A DNA stretch of 64,000 nt from Alphaproteobacteria bacterium 65-37 (GTDB lineage: Bacteria > Pseudomonadota > Alphaproteobacteria > Reyranellales > Reyranellaceae): the NCBI GenBank assembly GCA_001897995.1, contig MKRV01000236.1, positions 62,001 through 126,000 on the forward strand, given 5' to 3'. Below the pieces are notes generated by a model. The model was given only the letters and a program-made list of their open reading frames with translations, had not been told where the DNA came from and did no database searches. The position numbers and the translations under genes are program-made. Positions 19,985 to 27,769 of the stretch are shown piece after piece (positions within the stretch are counted from its first letter, which is position 1; every line of letters begins with the position of its first letter).

Positions 19985-21805
19985 CTAGGACACGCCGCCC
20001 TGAATGATCTCCAGGAAGGCGGTTCCGTAGCGTTCGAGCTTGGCGTCGCCGACCCCATGGATCTCGCGCATTGCCCCGGGTGTCGTTGGCCGATGGGTGG
20101 CAAGCTCGGCCAGGGTCCGGTCGGAAAAGACGACATAGGCCGGCACATTCTGGGCACGCGCCAGCCGGGTGCGCAGGGCCTTCAGCGAATCGAGCAAAAC
20201 CGCATCGGCATCGTCCACGATCACTGCCGCTGCTGCCGCCCGCCGATCACGGCGTGCCCCGGCCTTGGGCACGGTAAGATCCTTGCGCAGCTCGATCTTC
20301 GCTTCGCCCTTCAGCACCCGCCAGCCTTCGTCGGTGACCCACCAGCGGCCGTGTTCCATCAGGTCCTGGGCGATCAGACCGACTGCCGAGAGCTGACGGA
20401 AGATCGACCGCCATTCCATCGGCTTGCGGTCCTTGCCCACGCCGAAGGTCGGCAGCCTCTCGTGGTTGAACTTCCGGACATTGTCGGTGAGGTCGCCGGT
20501 CAGGATGGCGACGAGATGCTCCATGCCGAACCGCTCGCCGGTGCGCACCACGGCCGACATCACTTTCTGCGCCTCGATCGTGCCGTCGAACAATTCGACG
20601 CCTTCCTGGCAGAGATCGCAGTTGCCGCAGGGCTCCGACGGCTCGCCGAAATAGGCGAGCAGGGTCTGGCGGCGGCAGCGCGGCGCCTCTGCCAGCGACA
20701 GCAGGGCGCCCAGCCGTTGGCGTTCGATGCGCTTGCGCTCGTCGGACGACTCGCTCTGCTCGATCTGCAGGCGGCGCAGTTGCATGTCGCTCAGGCCGTA
20801 GAGCGTCAGCGTATCAGCTGGCAGGCCGTCGCGGCCGGCACGGCCGATCTCCTGGTAGTAGGCTTCGACATTGGCCGGCAGGTCGGCATGGCAGACGAAG
20901 CGCACGTCGGGCTTGTCGATGCCCATGCCGAAGGCCACGGTCGCGGTCATCACCAGGCCGTCCTCCTGCTGGAAGGCATCCTGGTTGGCGTCGCGCACAG
21001 CCTTGTCGAGGCCGGCATGATAGGGCAGCGCCCGCACACCCGCCGCCGTGAGAGCCTCGGCCAGCTCCTCGACCTTGCGGCGCGAGGCGCAGTAGATGAT
21101 GCCGCTTTCGCCCTGATGCGCCTGCACGAACGACAGGACCTGCCGCGTCGACCGCTCCTTGGCCTTGAAGGAGAGCTTGAGATTGGGCCGGTCGAAGCTG
21201 CGTACGAAGGTCCGCGGCGACTGGGCGAACAGCTTCTCGACGATGTCGCCGCGCGTCGGCGCGTCGGCCGTGGCCGTGAAGGCGAGTGTCTGCAGTCGGC
21301 CGCCGATCTGGCGGGCGAGGTTGCCGAGCGAGAGGTACTCGGGGCGAAAATCGTGGCCCCATTGCGAGACGCAATGCGCCTCGTCGATCGCCATCATCGA
21401 AACATCGGCCTCGGCCAGCATCTCGACCGTGTCCGGGCGCGCCAGCCGCTCCGGCGCGACGTAAAGCAGCTTCAACTCGCGCCGGCGCAGCAGGCCGAGG
21501 ACGCGGCTGTTCTCGGCGGGCTCGTTGCTGGAGTTGAGGCTGCCGGCCGCGACGCCGGCGGCCGAGAGGGCGCGGACCTGATCGCGCATCAGGGCGATCA
21601 GCGGCGAGATCACCAAGGTGAGGCCCGGCCGCACGATGGCCGGCAATTGATAGCACAGCGACTTGCCGCTGCCCGTCGGCATGACGGCGAGCACGTTTTC
21701 GCCGGCCAGCACCGTCCGCACAATCTCCTCTTGGCCCGGACGGAAATCGCCGAAGCCGAAGACGGAATGCAGCAGGGCGCGCGCTTGGGAGAGGGCGTCG
21801 GACAT
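19985..21805 (-). CDS. recQ: ATP-dependent DNA helicase RecQ
   Basis: 606-residue 3'-5' helicase of recombination and fork repair. Visible are motif I MPTGSGKSLCYQLP (about 46-59), motif II AIDEAHCVSQWGHDFRPEY, motif VI IGRAGRDG, the zinc-binding cysteines (CRRQTLLAYFG then CGNCDLC), a winged-helix RQC region, and a C-terminal HRDC domain with the TPGAMREIHGVG segment. The domain set is complete. It is followed by a hairpin and then the KaiC-like gene on the same strand; an 84-bp gap separates it from the SDR gene upstream. Confidence 0.97.
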   Translation of the reverse strand: MSDALSQARALLHSVFGFGDFRPGQEEIVRTVLAGENVLAVMPTGSGKSLCYQLPAIVRPGLTLVISPLIALMRDQVRALSAAGVAAGSLNSSNEPAENSRVLGLLRRRELKLLYVAPERLARPDTVEMLAEADVSMMAIDEAHCVSQWGHDFRPEYLSLGNLARQIGGRLQTLAFTATADAPTRGDIVEKLFAQSPRTFVRSFDRPNLKLSFKAKERSTRQVLSFVQAHQGESGIIYCASRRKVEELAEALTAAGVRALPYHAGLDKAVRDANQDAFQQEDGLVMTATVAFGMGIDKPDVRFVCHADLPANVEAYYQEIGRAGRDGLPADTLTLYGLSDMQLRRLQIEQSESSDERKRIERQRLGALLSLAEAPRCRRQTLLAYFGEPSEPCGNCDLCQEGVELFDGTIEAQKVMSAVVRTGERFGMEHLVAILTGDLTDNVRKFNHERLPTFGVGKDRKPMEWRSIFRQLSAVGLIAQDLMEHGRWWVTDEGWRVLKGEAKIELRKDLTVPKAGARRDRRAAAAAVIVDDADAVLLDSLKALRTRLARAQNVPAYVVFSDRTLAELATHRPTTPGAMREIHGVGDAKLERYGTAFLEIIQGGVS

Positions 21806-21889
21806 CGCTATTGCGCCGCACTATTGCGCCATCGTCCCGCGCCGTCATGTGGAAGAACGGCGGCGCGCGGAAAGGCCGCCGTTGGCGCT

Positions 21890-22663
21890 TTAGTGCCGCG
21901 CGGCCTGGCCGCCATCCAGGGTCATCACCACGCCGCTGATATAGCTTGCCCGTTCCGACGCCAGGAATACGGCAAGGTCAGCGACCTCGTCGGGCTCGGC
22001 AGCGCGGCCGAACGGCATGTGCTTGGTGAGTTCGGGCCAGCGCTCGGGATCGTCCCATTTCTGCTCGGCTTGGCCGCGCAGCAGGGTCAGCATGCGGTCG
22101 GTGCGCGTAGCCGGCGGATTGATCGCCACGACCCGCACGCCATGGTCGACGCTGCGCGAACCGACGGCGCGAGTGAAGGCCATCAGGCCGGCATTGCCCA
22201 TGGTGCCTGCAACGTAGTCGTAATTGTAGCTTTCGCCGGCGAGGCCGATCACGTTCACCACCACGCCGTTCTTGCGCGCATACATCTTCTCCAGCATGGC
22301 GCGCGTGGCATTGACGTAACCGAAGACCTTGAGTTCCCAGGCCTCCCGCCACTTGGGCTCGGTCATGCCGAAGATATCGCCACGCGGGATGGCGCCGGCA
22401 TTGTTCACCAGGATATCGGCATGGCCCACGGCCTCGACGACGGCCCGGGCCGTGTCGCCCTGGGAGAAGTCGGCGGGATGGATTTCGACCGGAACGTTGT
22501 GCCGCGCCCGAATCTTGTCGCGCGCCGCCTCCAGCGACTCCTTCGAGCGCGAGGCGATGTGCACCGCGCAGCCTTCAGCCGCGAACCCCAGGGCGCAGGC
22601 GAAGCCGATGCCGCGGCTGCCCCCGGTGATCAGGACTGTCTTGCCGGAAAGTTTGAGATCCAT
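21890..22663 (-). CDS. SDR family oxidoreductase with atypical active site
   Basis: 257 residues. The cofactor motif TGGSRGIG (about 14-21) and the NNAG motif are canonical for an NAD(P)-binding Rossmann short-chain dehydrogenase. The active-site stretch reads YNYDYVAGTMGNAGL where most family members have YxxxK, so the catalytic Lys is not evident at its usual place. Substrate unknown. The start ATG is 2 bp after the stop of the metallo-hydrolase gene, so both are in one operon. Confidence 0.87.
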   Translation of the reverse strand: MDLKLSGKTVLITGGSRGIGFACALGFAAEGCAVHIASRSKESLEAARDKIRARHNVPVEIHPADFSQGDTARAVVEAVGHADILVNNAGAIPRGDIFGMTEPKWREAWELKVFGYVNATRAMLEKMYARKNGVVVNVIGLAGESYNYDYVAGTMGNAGLMAFTRAVGSRSVDHGVRVVAINPPATRTDRMLTLLRGQAEQKWDDPERWPELTKHMPFGRAAEPDEVADLAVFLASERASYISGVVMTLDGGQAARH

Positions 22664-22665
22664 GG

Positions 22666-23559
22666 TCAGAGCCTGTAGGTCGAATCGATGTCGGCACGGC
22701 CATCGCCGGTTTTCACGCGGCCGTCCTTCGCCATCTGCACGAGGTGCGCCAGCATCGACCGACCGGCCGCCTTATGCAGATGCACCGGCGTGTCGGCGTA
22801 GTTCTTGGCGACCATCTGCGGGATCGTCTGCGGCCCTTCCTTGAGACGCGCCAGGATCTGCGCCTCGCGGCCCAGGCGATGTTCGATGTAGGCCTGGACG
22901 AACGGATTGGGATCGCGGATCTCCGCACCATGCGTCGGGATGTAGATCGTCTCGTCGCGCGGCAGGAGCTTGCGCAGGCTCGCGAAGTAGTCGGCCATGT
23001 TGCCGTCGGGCGGCGAGATCACCGCCGTCGACCACCCCATCACATGGTCGCCGGAGAGCAGCGCCTTGTCTTCCTTCACGGCGAAGCAGAGGTGGTTGGA
23101 GATGTGGCCCGGCGTGTAGACCGCCTCGACGTTCCAGCCGTCGCCCTGGATCACGTCGCCGTCGTTCAATTTGATGTCCGGCGCGAACGACAGATCGCCT
23201 GGTTCCTCGGCGTGGTCGCCGGCCGGTGGCTTGGGATGCGGGCCGTAGCTGTAGACCTTGGCGCCGGTCGCCTTGGCGAGCGCAGGCGTCGCCGGCACGT
23301 GATCGATATGCGTATGGGTGACGAAAATATGCGTCACCGTCTCGCCACGCAGGGCGCGCAGCACGGCATCGATATGGTCCTGCTGGTCGGGGCCGGGATC
23401 GACCACGGCGACCTTGCCGTGACCGATGATGTAGGTCCCGGTGCCCTTGAAGGTGAATGGATTGGGATTGTTGGCGACAACGCGACGGATGAGCGGCGTC
23501 ACCTCCATCGCCGTTCCGTAGTCGAACTTGAAGTCCTTGATGAAGGGAATGCCGGGCAT
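22666..23559 (-). CDS. MBL-fold metallo-hydrolase (LACTB2/glyoxalase II-like)
   Basis: 297 residues. The metallo-beta-lactamase zinc motif HTHIDH is at about residues 82-87, with later ligands in YTPGHISNH and SGDHVMG. A C-terminal winged-helix-like extension of about 80 residues resembles that of LACTB2-type proteins. Likely a hydrolase of thioesters or RNA; the substrate cannot be told. It is followed 2 bp later by the SDR gene and preceded by 10 bp to the beta-propeller gene, all leftwards, so the three may share a transcript. Confidence 0.87.
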   Translation of the reverse strand: MPGIPFIKDFKFDYGTAMEVTPLIRRVVANNPNPFTFKGTGTYIIGHGKVAVVDPGPDQQDHIDAVLRALRGETVTHIFVTHTHIDHVPATPALAKATGAKVYSYGPHPKPPAGDHAEEPGDLSFAPDIKLNDGDVIQGDGWNVEAVYTPGHISNHLCFAVKEDKALLSGDHVMGWSTAVISPPDGNMADYFASLRKLLPRDETIYIPTHGAEIRDPNPFVQAYIEHRLGREAQILARLKEGPQTIPQMVAKNYADTPVHLHKAAGRSMLAHLVQMAKDGRVKTGDGRADIDSTYRL

Positions 23560-23569
23560 CGCGTACTCA

Positions 23570-25297
23570 CTATGGGCTGGGCGGCGTCAACTTGTAGAGC
23601 GCATTGCGGGTGTCGGCGCTGACATAGACCGCACCGGACTTGGCGACCGCTACGCCGGTCGGCATCAGCGCCGGCGGCCCGCCGGGATAGGGCGCAAGGC
23701 CGATATCGAGATTGGACGCGATCACGACCTTGTTGCCGTTGGCCGGATCGATTGCGACCACGCGCTTCTGGCCGACCTCGGCGACATAGAGCTTGCCGTC
23801 CGGGCCGACGTCGATGCCTTCCGGACCGGCGAGATTGTCGGCCACGACCTTGCGTGCGCCTGAAGCGACGTCGATCTGGGTCACGGCACCAGCAGCGATC
23901 TCGGTCACGTAGACCAGGTTGCCGGCACCTTGCGCCAGCGCCACCGGTGCACGCAGTCCCTTCACGACGTTGGTGCGTGTCTTGCCGTCGGAACTGACCT
24001 TCACGAGGTTGCCGCTGCCGAGCTCGGCGACATAGACCGAGCCGTCGGCCGCTTCCAGCGCATCGACTGGCGCCATGAAATCGGCGAGCGTCGCCACCAG
24101 CTTGCCGGTCTTGCGATCGACCTTCTGCACGGTGTTGGAGAACCAGCTCGAGAGCAGCGTGTGCTTGGGCCCGACCGAGATGCCGGTCGGATAGGAATGC
24201 GTTTCGCCATGCACTCGCAGCATGTCGGTCACTGCGCCGGTCGAGCCGTCGACATTGCGATAGCTGAAGACGTCGGCAACGTGCACCGTCTCCTTGGCCC
24301 CGTCCGTCGTGACGGCGAGGTCGGCCGGAATGGCGAGCTTGCCCTCGACGATCGTGCGCCAGGAGCCGGTCTGCTTGTCGACCAGGTAGATGCCGTTGTC
24401 CGTCATCGAGGTGACGAATAGGCGGCCGCGCGAATCGAAGGCGAGGTTGTCGAGACCGGGCTTCATCGAGGCGACCAGCTTCTTGGCCTTGCTGGTGAGG
24501 CTGACGCTCCAGATGCCGCCGGTGCCGGTGTCCACGACATAGAGGTTGTCGGGGTTCTGCGGATCGATGTTGGCGGCCGCTGGGATCTTGAAGCCCGAGG
24601 CGATCACCTCGGACGTGCCGGTCTCGAGGTTCACCTTGACGATCTCGCCCTTGAACCAGATCGGGCCGTAGAGGAAGCCATCGTTCTTGTGGATCTCGAA
24701 GCCGTTCAGGCCGCCCATCTTCTCGGCGATCTTACGCAGCTCGTTGCGCGCCGCTGGCTTGAAGTCCGGCTTGTCGACGTTCTTGAGATCGATCTCGTAA
24801 AGCGCGTCGCCCAGGAACACCTCGGTGACGAAGAGACGGCCGTCCTTGCCGAAGGCGAGTGAGTTCGGACCGCTCATCCCCTGCGCCACCTCGATGGTCT
24901 TGCCGTTCGGCCGGCGGACATAGACCTTGCCCAGCAGGAACGCCGTCCAGGCCATCGTGCCGTCGTCGGCGAAGGCGATGTCGTCGGCCATGCCTGTCGG
25001 CGGATCGATGACACGATCGACCTCGCCCGAATCGACCTGCACGCGATAGATCGTCTGGCCGACAACGGAACCGGCGAAGAGCTGGTCGTCCTTGTTGAAG
25101 GCAAGGCCATGCACGCCGTGGAACCACGACCCCGGCACCAGGAATTGCTGATTGTATTCCTTGTGCACCGGCGCTGCCTGCGCGGCCGGTGCGGGGCTCG
25201 TCGTGGGTGCCGCCGCAGGTGCTGCCTGCTGGGCCAGCGCCGACCCCGTCAGCCCGACCACCAGCGCCGCCGTCGTGACAATGCGGCCCAACTCCAT
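23570..25297 (-). CDS. Exported SMP-30/NHL-type beta-propeller protein
   Basis: 575 residues. A signal peptide (MELGRIVTTAALVVGLTGSA, then LAQQ) is followed by a Pro/Ala-rich linker (about 22-45). The rest is repeating blades of the SMP-30/gluconolactonase or NHL type, recognisable by recurrent NLAFDSRGRLFVTS, PEGIDVGPDGKLYVAEVG and GVAVAKSGAVYVSAD segments. It is probably periplasmic and binding or lactonase-like; no catalytic assignment is made. The ATG at 25297 has GGAGGAAA before it. It is divergent from the CoA transferase gene across 124 bp. Confidence 0.83.
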   Translation of the reverse strand: MELGRIVTTAALVVGLTGSALAQQAAPAAAPTTSPAPAAQAAPVHKEYNQQFLVPGSWFHGVHGLAFNKDDQLFAGSVVGQTIYRVQVDSGEVDRVIDPPTGMADDIAFADDGTMAWTAFLLGKVYVRRPNGKTIEVAQGMSGPNSLAFGKDGRLFVTEVFLGDALYEIDLKNVDKPDFKPAARNELRKIAEKMGGLNGFEIHKNDGFLYGPIWFKGEIVKVNLETGTSEVIASGFKIPAAANIDPQNPDNLYVVDTGTGGIWSVSLTSKAKKLVASMKPGLDNLAFDSRGRLFVTSMTDNGIYLVDKQTGSWRTIVEGKLAIPADLAVTTDGAKETVHVADVFSYRNVDGSTGAVTDMLRVHGETHSYPTGISVGPKHTLLSSWFSNTVQKVDRKTGKLVATLADFMAPVDALEAADGSVYVAELGSGNLVKVSSDGKTRTNVVKGLRAPVALAQGAGNLVYVTEIAAGAVTQIDVASGARKVVADNLAGPEGIDVGPDGKLYVAEVGQKRVVAIDPANGNKVVIASNLDIGLAPYPGGPPALMPTGVAVAKSGAVYVSADTRNALYKLTPPSP

Positions 25298-25338
25298 CCC
25301 GTTTCCTCCGACAGTCTTTATCGCGGCGCGAACTTTAG

Positions 25339-25375
25339 ACCGGAGGACCGGTTTTGTAACGCCGAACCCTTCGGC
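25339..25375. promoter_or_regulatory. Two short inverted repeats in the divergent propeller/CoA-transferase promoter region
   Basis: ACCGG-AGGA-CCGGT (25339-25352) and GCCGAA-CCC-TTCGGC (25361-25375) lie within the 124-bp region between the two divergent start codons. They may be operators; no regulator gene is adjacent to name a binder. Confidence 0.35.
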
Positions 25376-25421
25376 TACCATTGGCGCACCAAAGGATCGC
25401 GCATTCTGCAGGAGGAAAATC

Positions 25422-26576
25422 ATGGCGGGGCCGCTTTCAGGACTGACGATCGTCGAGCTGGCCGGCATCGGGCCGGGACCGATGTGCTCGATGATGCTGG
25501 GCGACATGGGTGCCGACGTGATCCGCGTCGATCGCACCAAGGCGCATGTCATGGATCGTCTCTCCGACCCGAAATTCGCGGTGCACAATCGCAGCCGCCG
25601 GTCGGTGTCAGTCGACCTGCAGAAGAAGGAAGGCATCGAGGTGGTGCTGCGCCTGATCGAAAAGGCCGACGGCCTCACCGAACCGTTCCGCCCCGGTGTC
25701 GCGGAGCGGCTCGGCCTCGGTCCCGACGTCTGCCTGAAGCGTAACCCCAAGCTGGTCTACGGCCGCATGACGGGCTGGGGCCAGGACGGACCGCTCGCCA
25801 AGGCGGCGGGCCACGACATCAACTACATCGCGCTGACCGGCGCCCTGCACGCGATCGGCGGCAAGGGCAAGCCGGTGGCGCCGCTCAACCTGGTCGGTGA
25901 CTTCGGCGGCGGCGGCATGCTGCTGGCCTTCGGCATGGTGTGCGGCCTCCTCGAGGCGCAACGTTCGGGCAAGGGCCAGGTGGTCGATGCCGCCATGGTC
26001 GATGGCGCCGCGCTGCTGCTGGGCGGCATCTACGGCATGACCGGTGCCGGCCTGTGGAACGACGCCGAGCGTGAAGCCAACATGCTCGATGGCGGGGCGC
26101 ATTTCTACGGCACCTACGAGACCAAGGACGGCAAGCATGTCTGCATCGGTTCGATCGAGCCGCAGTTCTACGAGCTGCTGCTGGAGAAGACTGGCCTGAA
26201 GGGCGAAGACCTGCCGGCACAGATGGATCGCAAGTCGTGGGGCCAGTTCAAGACGCGCCTCGAAGGCATCTTCAAGACCAAGACGCGCGACGAATGGTGC
26301 ACGATCATGGAGGGCACCGACATCTGCTTCGCGCCCGTGCTCACCATGAAGGAAGCGCCCAACCATGCGCATGCCAAGGCGCGCAATGCCTATGTCGACG
26401 TCGCGGGCTTCGCCCAGCCGAACGCGGCGCCGCGCTTCTCGCGCACCAAGGAAGCCGTGCGCGGCCCCGCCGCCAAGCGCGGCCAGCACACCGACGAGAT
26501 CCTGAGCGAACGCGGCTTCTCCACCAAGGAGATCGGCGAGCTCAAGGCCGCGGGCGTCGTCGGCGCGCAGGCGTGA
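25422..26576 (+). CDS. CaiB/BaiF CoA transferase, alpha-methylacyl-CoA racemase type
   Basis: 384 residues of the family III CoA-transferase fold. Three segments match alpha-methylacyl-CoA racemase: AAGHDINYIALTGAL (His131), NLVGDFGGGGM (Asp160) and the Glu in IGSIEPQFYELL, the residues used for proton abstraction in that enzyme. This makes racemase activity on 2-methyl-branched acyl-CoA more likely than CoA transfer. GGAGGAAAATC precedes the ATG. It is transcribed away from the beta-propeller gene. The motif EGFRPG seen in many relatives is EPFRPG here. Confidence 0.9.
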   Translation: MAGPLSGLTIVELAGIGPGPMCSMMLGDMGADVIRVDRTKAHVMDRLSDPKFAVHNRSRRSVSVDLQKKEGIEVVLRLIEKADGLTEPFRPGVAERLGLGPDVCLKRNPKLVYGRMTGWGQDGPLAKAAGHDINYIALTGALHAIGGKGKPVAPLNLVGDFGGGGMLLAFGMVCGLLEAQRSGKGQVVDAAMVDGAALLLGGIYGMTGAGLWNDAEREANMLDGGAHFYGTYETKDGKHVCIGSIEPQFYELLLEKTGLKGEDLPAQMDRKSWGQFKTRLEGIFKTKTRDEWCTIMEGTDICFAPVLTMKEAPNHAHAKARNAYVDVAGFAQPNAAPRFSRTKEAVRGPAAKRGQHTDEILSERGFSTKEIGELKAAGVVGAQA

Positions 26577-26587
26577 CGTTGTCTATC

Positions 26588-26648
26588 GGACCGCGGACCT
26601 CCAGGTCCGCTCAGATCAATCATGAGCGGGGCTGGATCCCCGCGGTCC
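26588..26648. repeat. Nested palindromic element (REP-like) between the CoA transferase and EI24 genes
   Basis: Outer arms GGACCGCGG (26588-26596) and CCGCGGTCC (26640-26648) enclose hairpin A, GCGGACCT (26593-26600) / AGGTCCGC (26603-26610), and hairpin B, GCGGGG (26626-26631) / CCCCGC (26638-26643). With a 5-bp outer stem, A and B stack into a neat three-way junction. The element ends 7 bp before the EI24 ATG and carries no T tract. It may be a REP-type repeat or an RNA regulatory structure. Confidence 0.55.
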
Positions 26649-26655
26649 GGGCCAG

Positions 26656-27351
26656 ATGATCCGCGCTTTCGAACTGGCCGTCGGGCAGCTCGGCGACCCC
26701 CGGCTGCGCGGCATCGTCTGGCAGTCGCTGGCGCTGTCGCTGGTGCTGCAGGTGGCCTTGGGCGTGCTCGCCTGGTGGGCGCTGCAATCCTTCGCAACCT
26801 TCCAGTGGAGCTGGTTGAACGAGGCCATCCGCTGGCTGGGCGGCGGCGCCGTGCTGGTGCTGGCGCTGATGCTCTTTCCGGCGAGCTTCGGCATCGTGAT
26901 CTCGATCTTCATGGAGAAGATCGCCGACATCGTGGAAAGCACGCACTATCCGCAGCTCGGCCCGGCGCGCGGCATCCCGGTCTGGACCGGCATCTGGTCG
27001 GGCATCCTGTTCCTGGTGACCTTGATCGTCCTGAACCTCGTGATGCTGCCTTTCTACATCGTGGCGCTGTTCGTGGCCGGGCTCGGCGCCCTCCTGTTCT
27101 ATGGCGTCAATGGCTGGCTGACCGGGCGTGAATATTACGAGCAGGTCGCCTTGCGCCGCCGCGATCCGGCCGAAGTGCGCGCCTGGCGCAAGGCCAATGC
27201 CGGGACGCTCTGGCTCACCGGCGCGGCCATCGTTTTCTTAGGCACCATCCCGATCCTGAACCTGATCGTGCCCGTCCTGGGGGTCGCGGCGATGGTTCAT
27301 ATCGCGCAAACCCTCAAGCCCCCCTTCAATCCACCGGGCCGCCCGCGTTAA
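26656..27351 (+). CDS. EI24/CysZ-like integral membrane protein
   Basis: 231 residues with about five hydrophobic segments, of the EI24 domain family (the family of the sulfate permease CysZ). N-terminal AFELAVGQLGDPRLRGIVWQ, the central LMLFPASFGIVISIFMEKIAD and the C-terminal PILNLIVPVLGVAAMVHI are characteristic. The transported substrate is not established for this branch. No Shine-Dalgarno is seen; the ATG lies directly after a strongly folded palindromic element, which could limit ribosome access. A small lipoprotein gene follows 9 bp after the stop. Confidence 0.85.
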   Translation: MIRAFELAVGQLGDPRLRGIVWQSLALSLVLQVALGVLAWWALQSFATFQWSWLNEAIRWLGGGAVLVLALMLFPASFGIVISIFMEKIADIVESTHYPQLGPARGIPVWTGIWSGILFLVTLIVLNLVMLPFYIVALFVAGLGALLFYGVNGWLTGREYYEQVALRRRDPAEVRAWRKANAGTLWLTGAAIVFLGTIPILNLIVPVLGVAAMVHIAQTLKPPFNPPGRPR

Positions 27352-27360
27352 AGTGGCAGC

Positions 27361-27750
27361 ATGAAACCGGCTTTTGGGGCACTGGCAGCCCTCCTCCTGG
27401 TGGGAGGGTGCCAGACAGGCAATCAGCAATACTCGCTTTCTTCGGGCGAAAAGGGCGTCTTCAGCTCCCGCAATGCCGGGTCGCCGATCTCATCGGATCG
27501 GCTGAAGGGCCTCGACGAGCCACAGCTCTCGGCCCTCCTGGGCGCGCCGCAGCTCGACCGCAAGGACGGCCCGGCCCGGGTGCTGCGGTACCAGTCGGAC
27601 GGCTGCACCCTCTTCGTCTCGATGTACCAGCGCGACGGCCAGCCGTGGCGGGCCGAGTTTGCCGACGCCTACGACCCCCAGCTGCGGCCGCTCCCTTCGC
27701 CCGACCAATGCGCGGGCTCGGTCGCCGCCCAGAAGCGCCGCACCGCCTGA
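27361..27750 (+). CDS. Predicted lipoprotein, function unknown
   Basis: 129 residues. The N terminus MKPAFGALAALLLVGGCQTG is a type II signal peptide with lipobox LVGGC, so the mature protein would be lipidated at Cys17. The body has LDEPQLSALLGAPQLDRKDG and a C-terminal Cys pair that might form a disulfide; the segment resembles the short SmpA/BamE-like type where a Pro-x-x-x-Asp/Gly turn precedes a beta hairpin, but I cannot assign a family firmly. It is probably co-transcribed with the EI24 gene and is convergent with the membrane-hydrolase fusion. Confidence 0.75.
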   Translation: MKPAFGALAALLLVGGCQTGNQQYSLSSGEKGVFSSRNAGSPISSDRLKGLDEPQLSALLGAPQLDRKDGPARVLRYQSDGCTLFVSMYQRDGQPWRAEFADAYDPQLRPLPSPDQCAGSVAAQKRRTA

Positions 27751-27769
27751 CGTCCCAAGGCCTGGGCGA

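Noticed and set aside
20057-22678. 873-codon rightward open frame opposite recQ and the SDR
   Set aside because: Shadow of two genes with complete motifs; no recognisable domain and no ribosome site.
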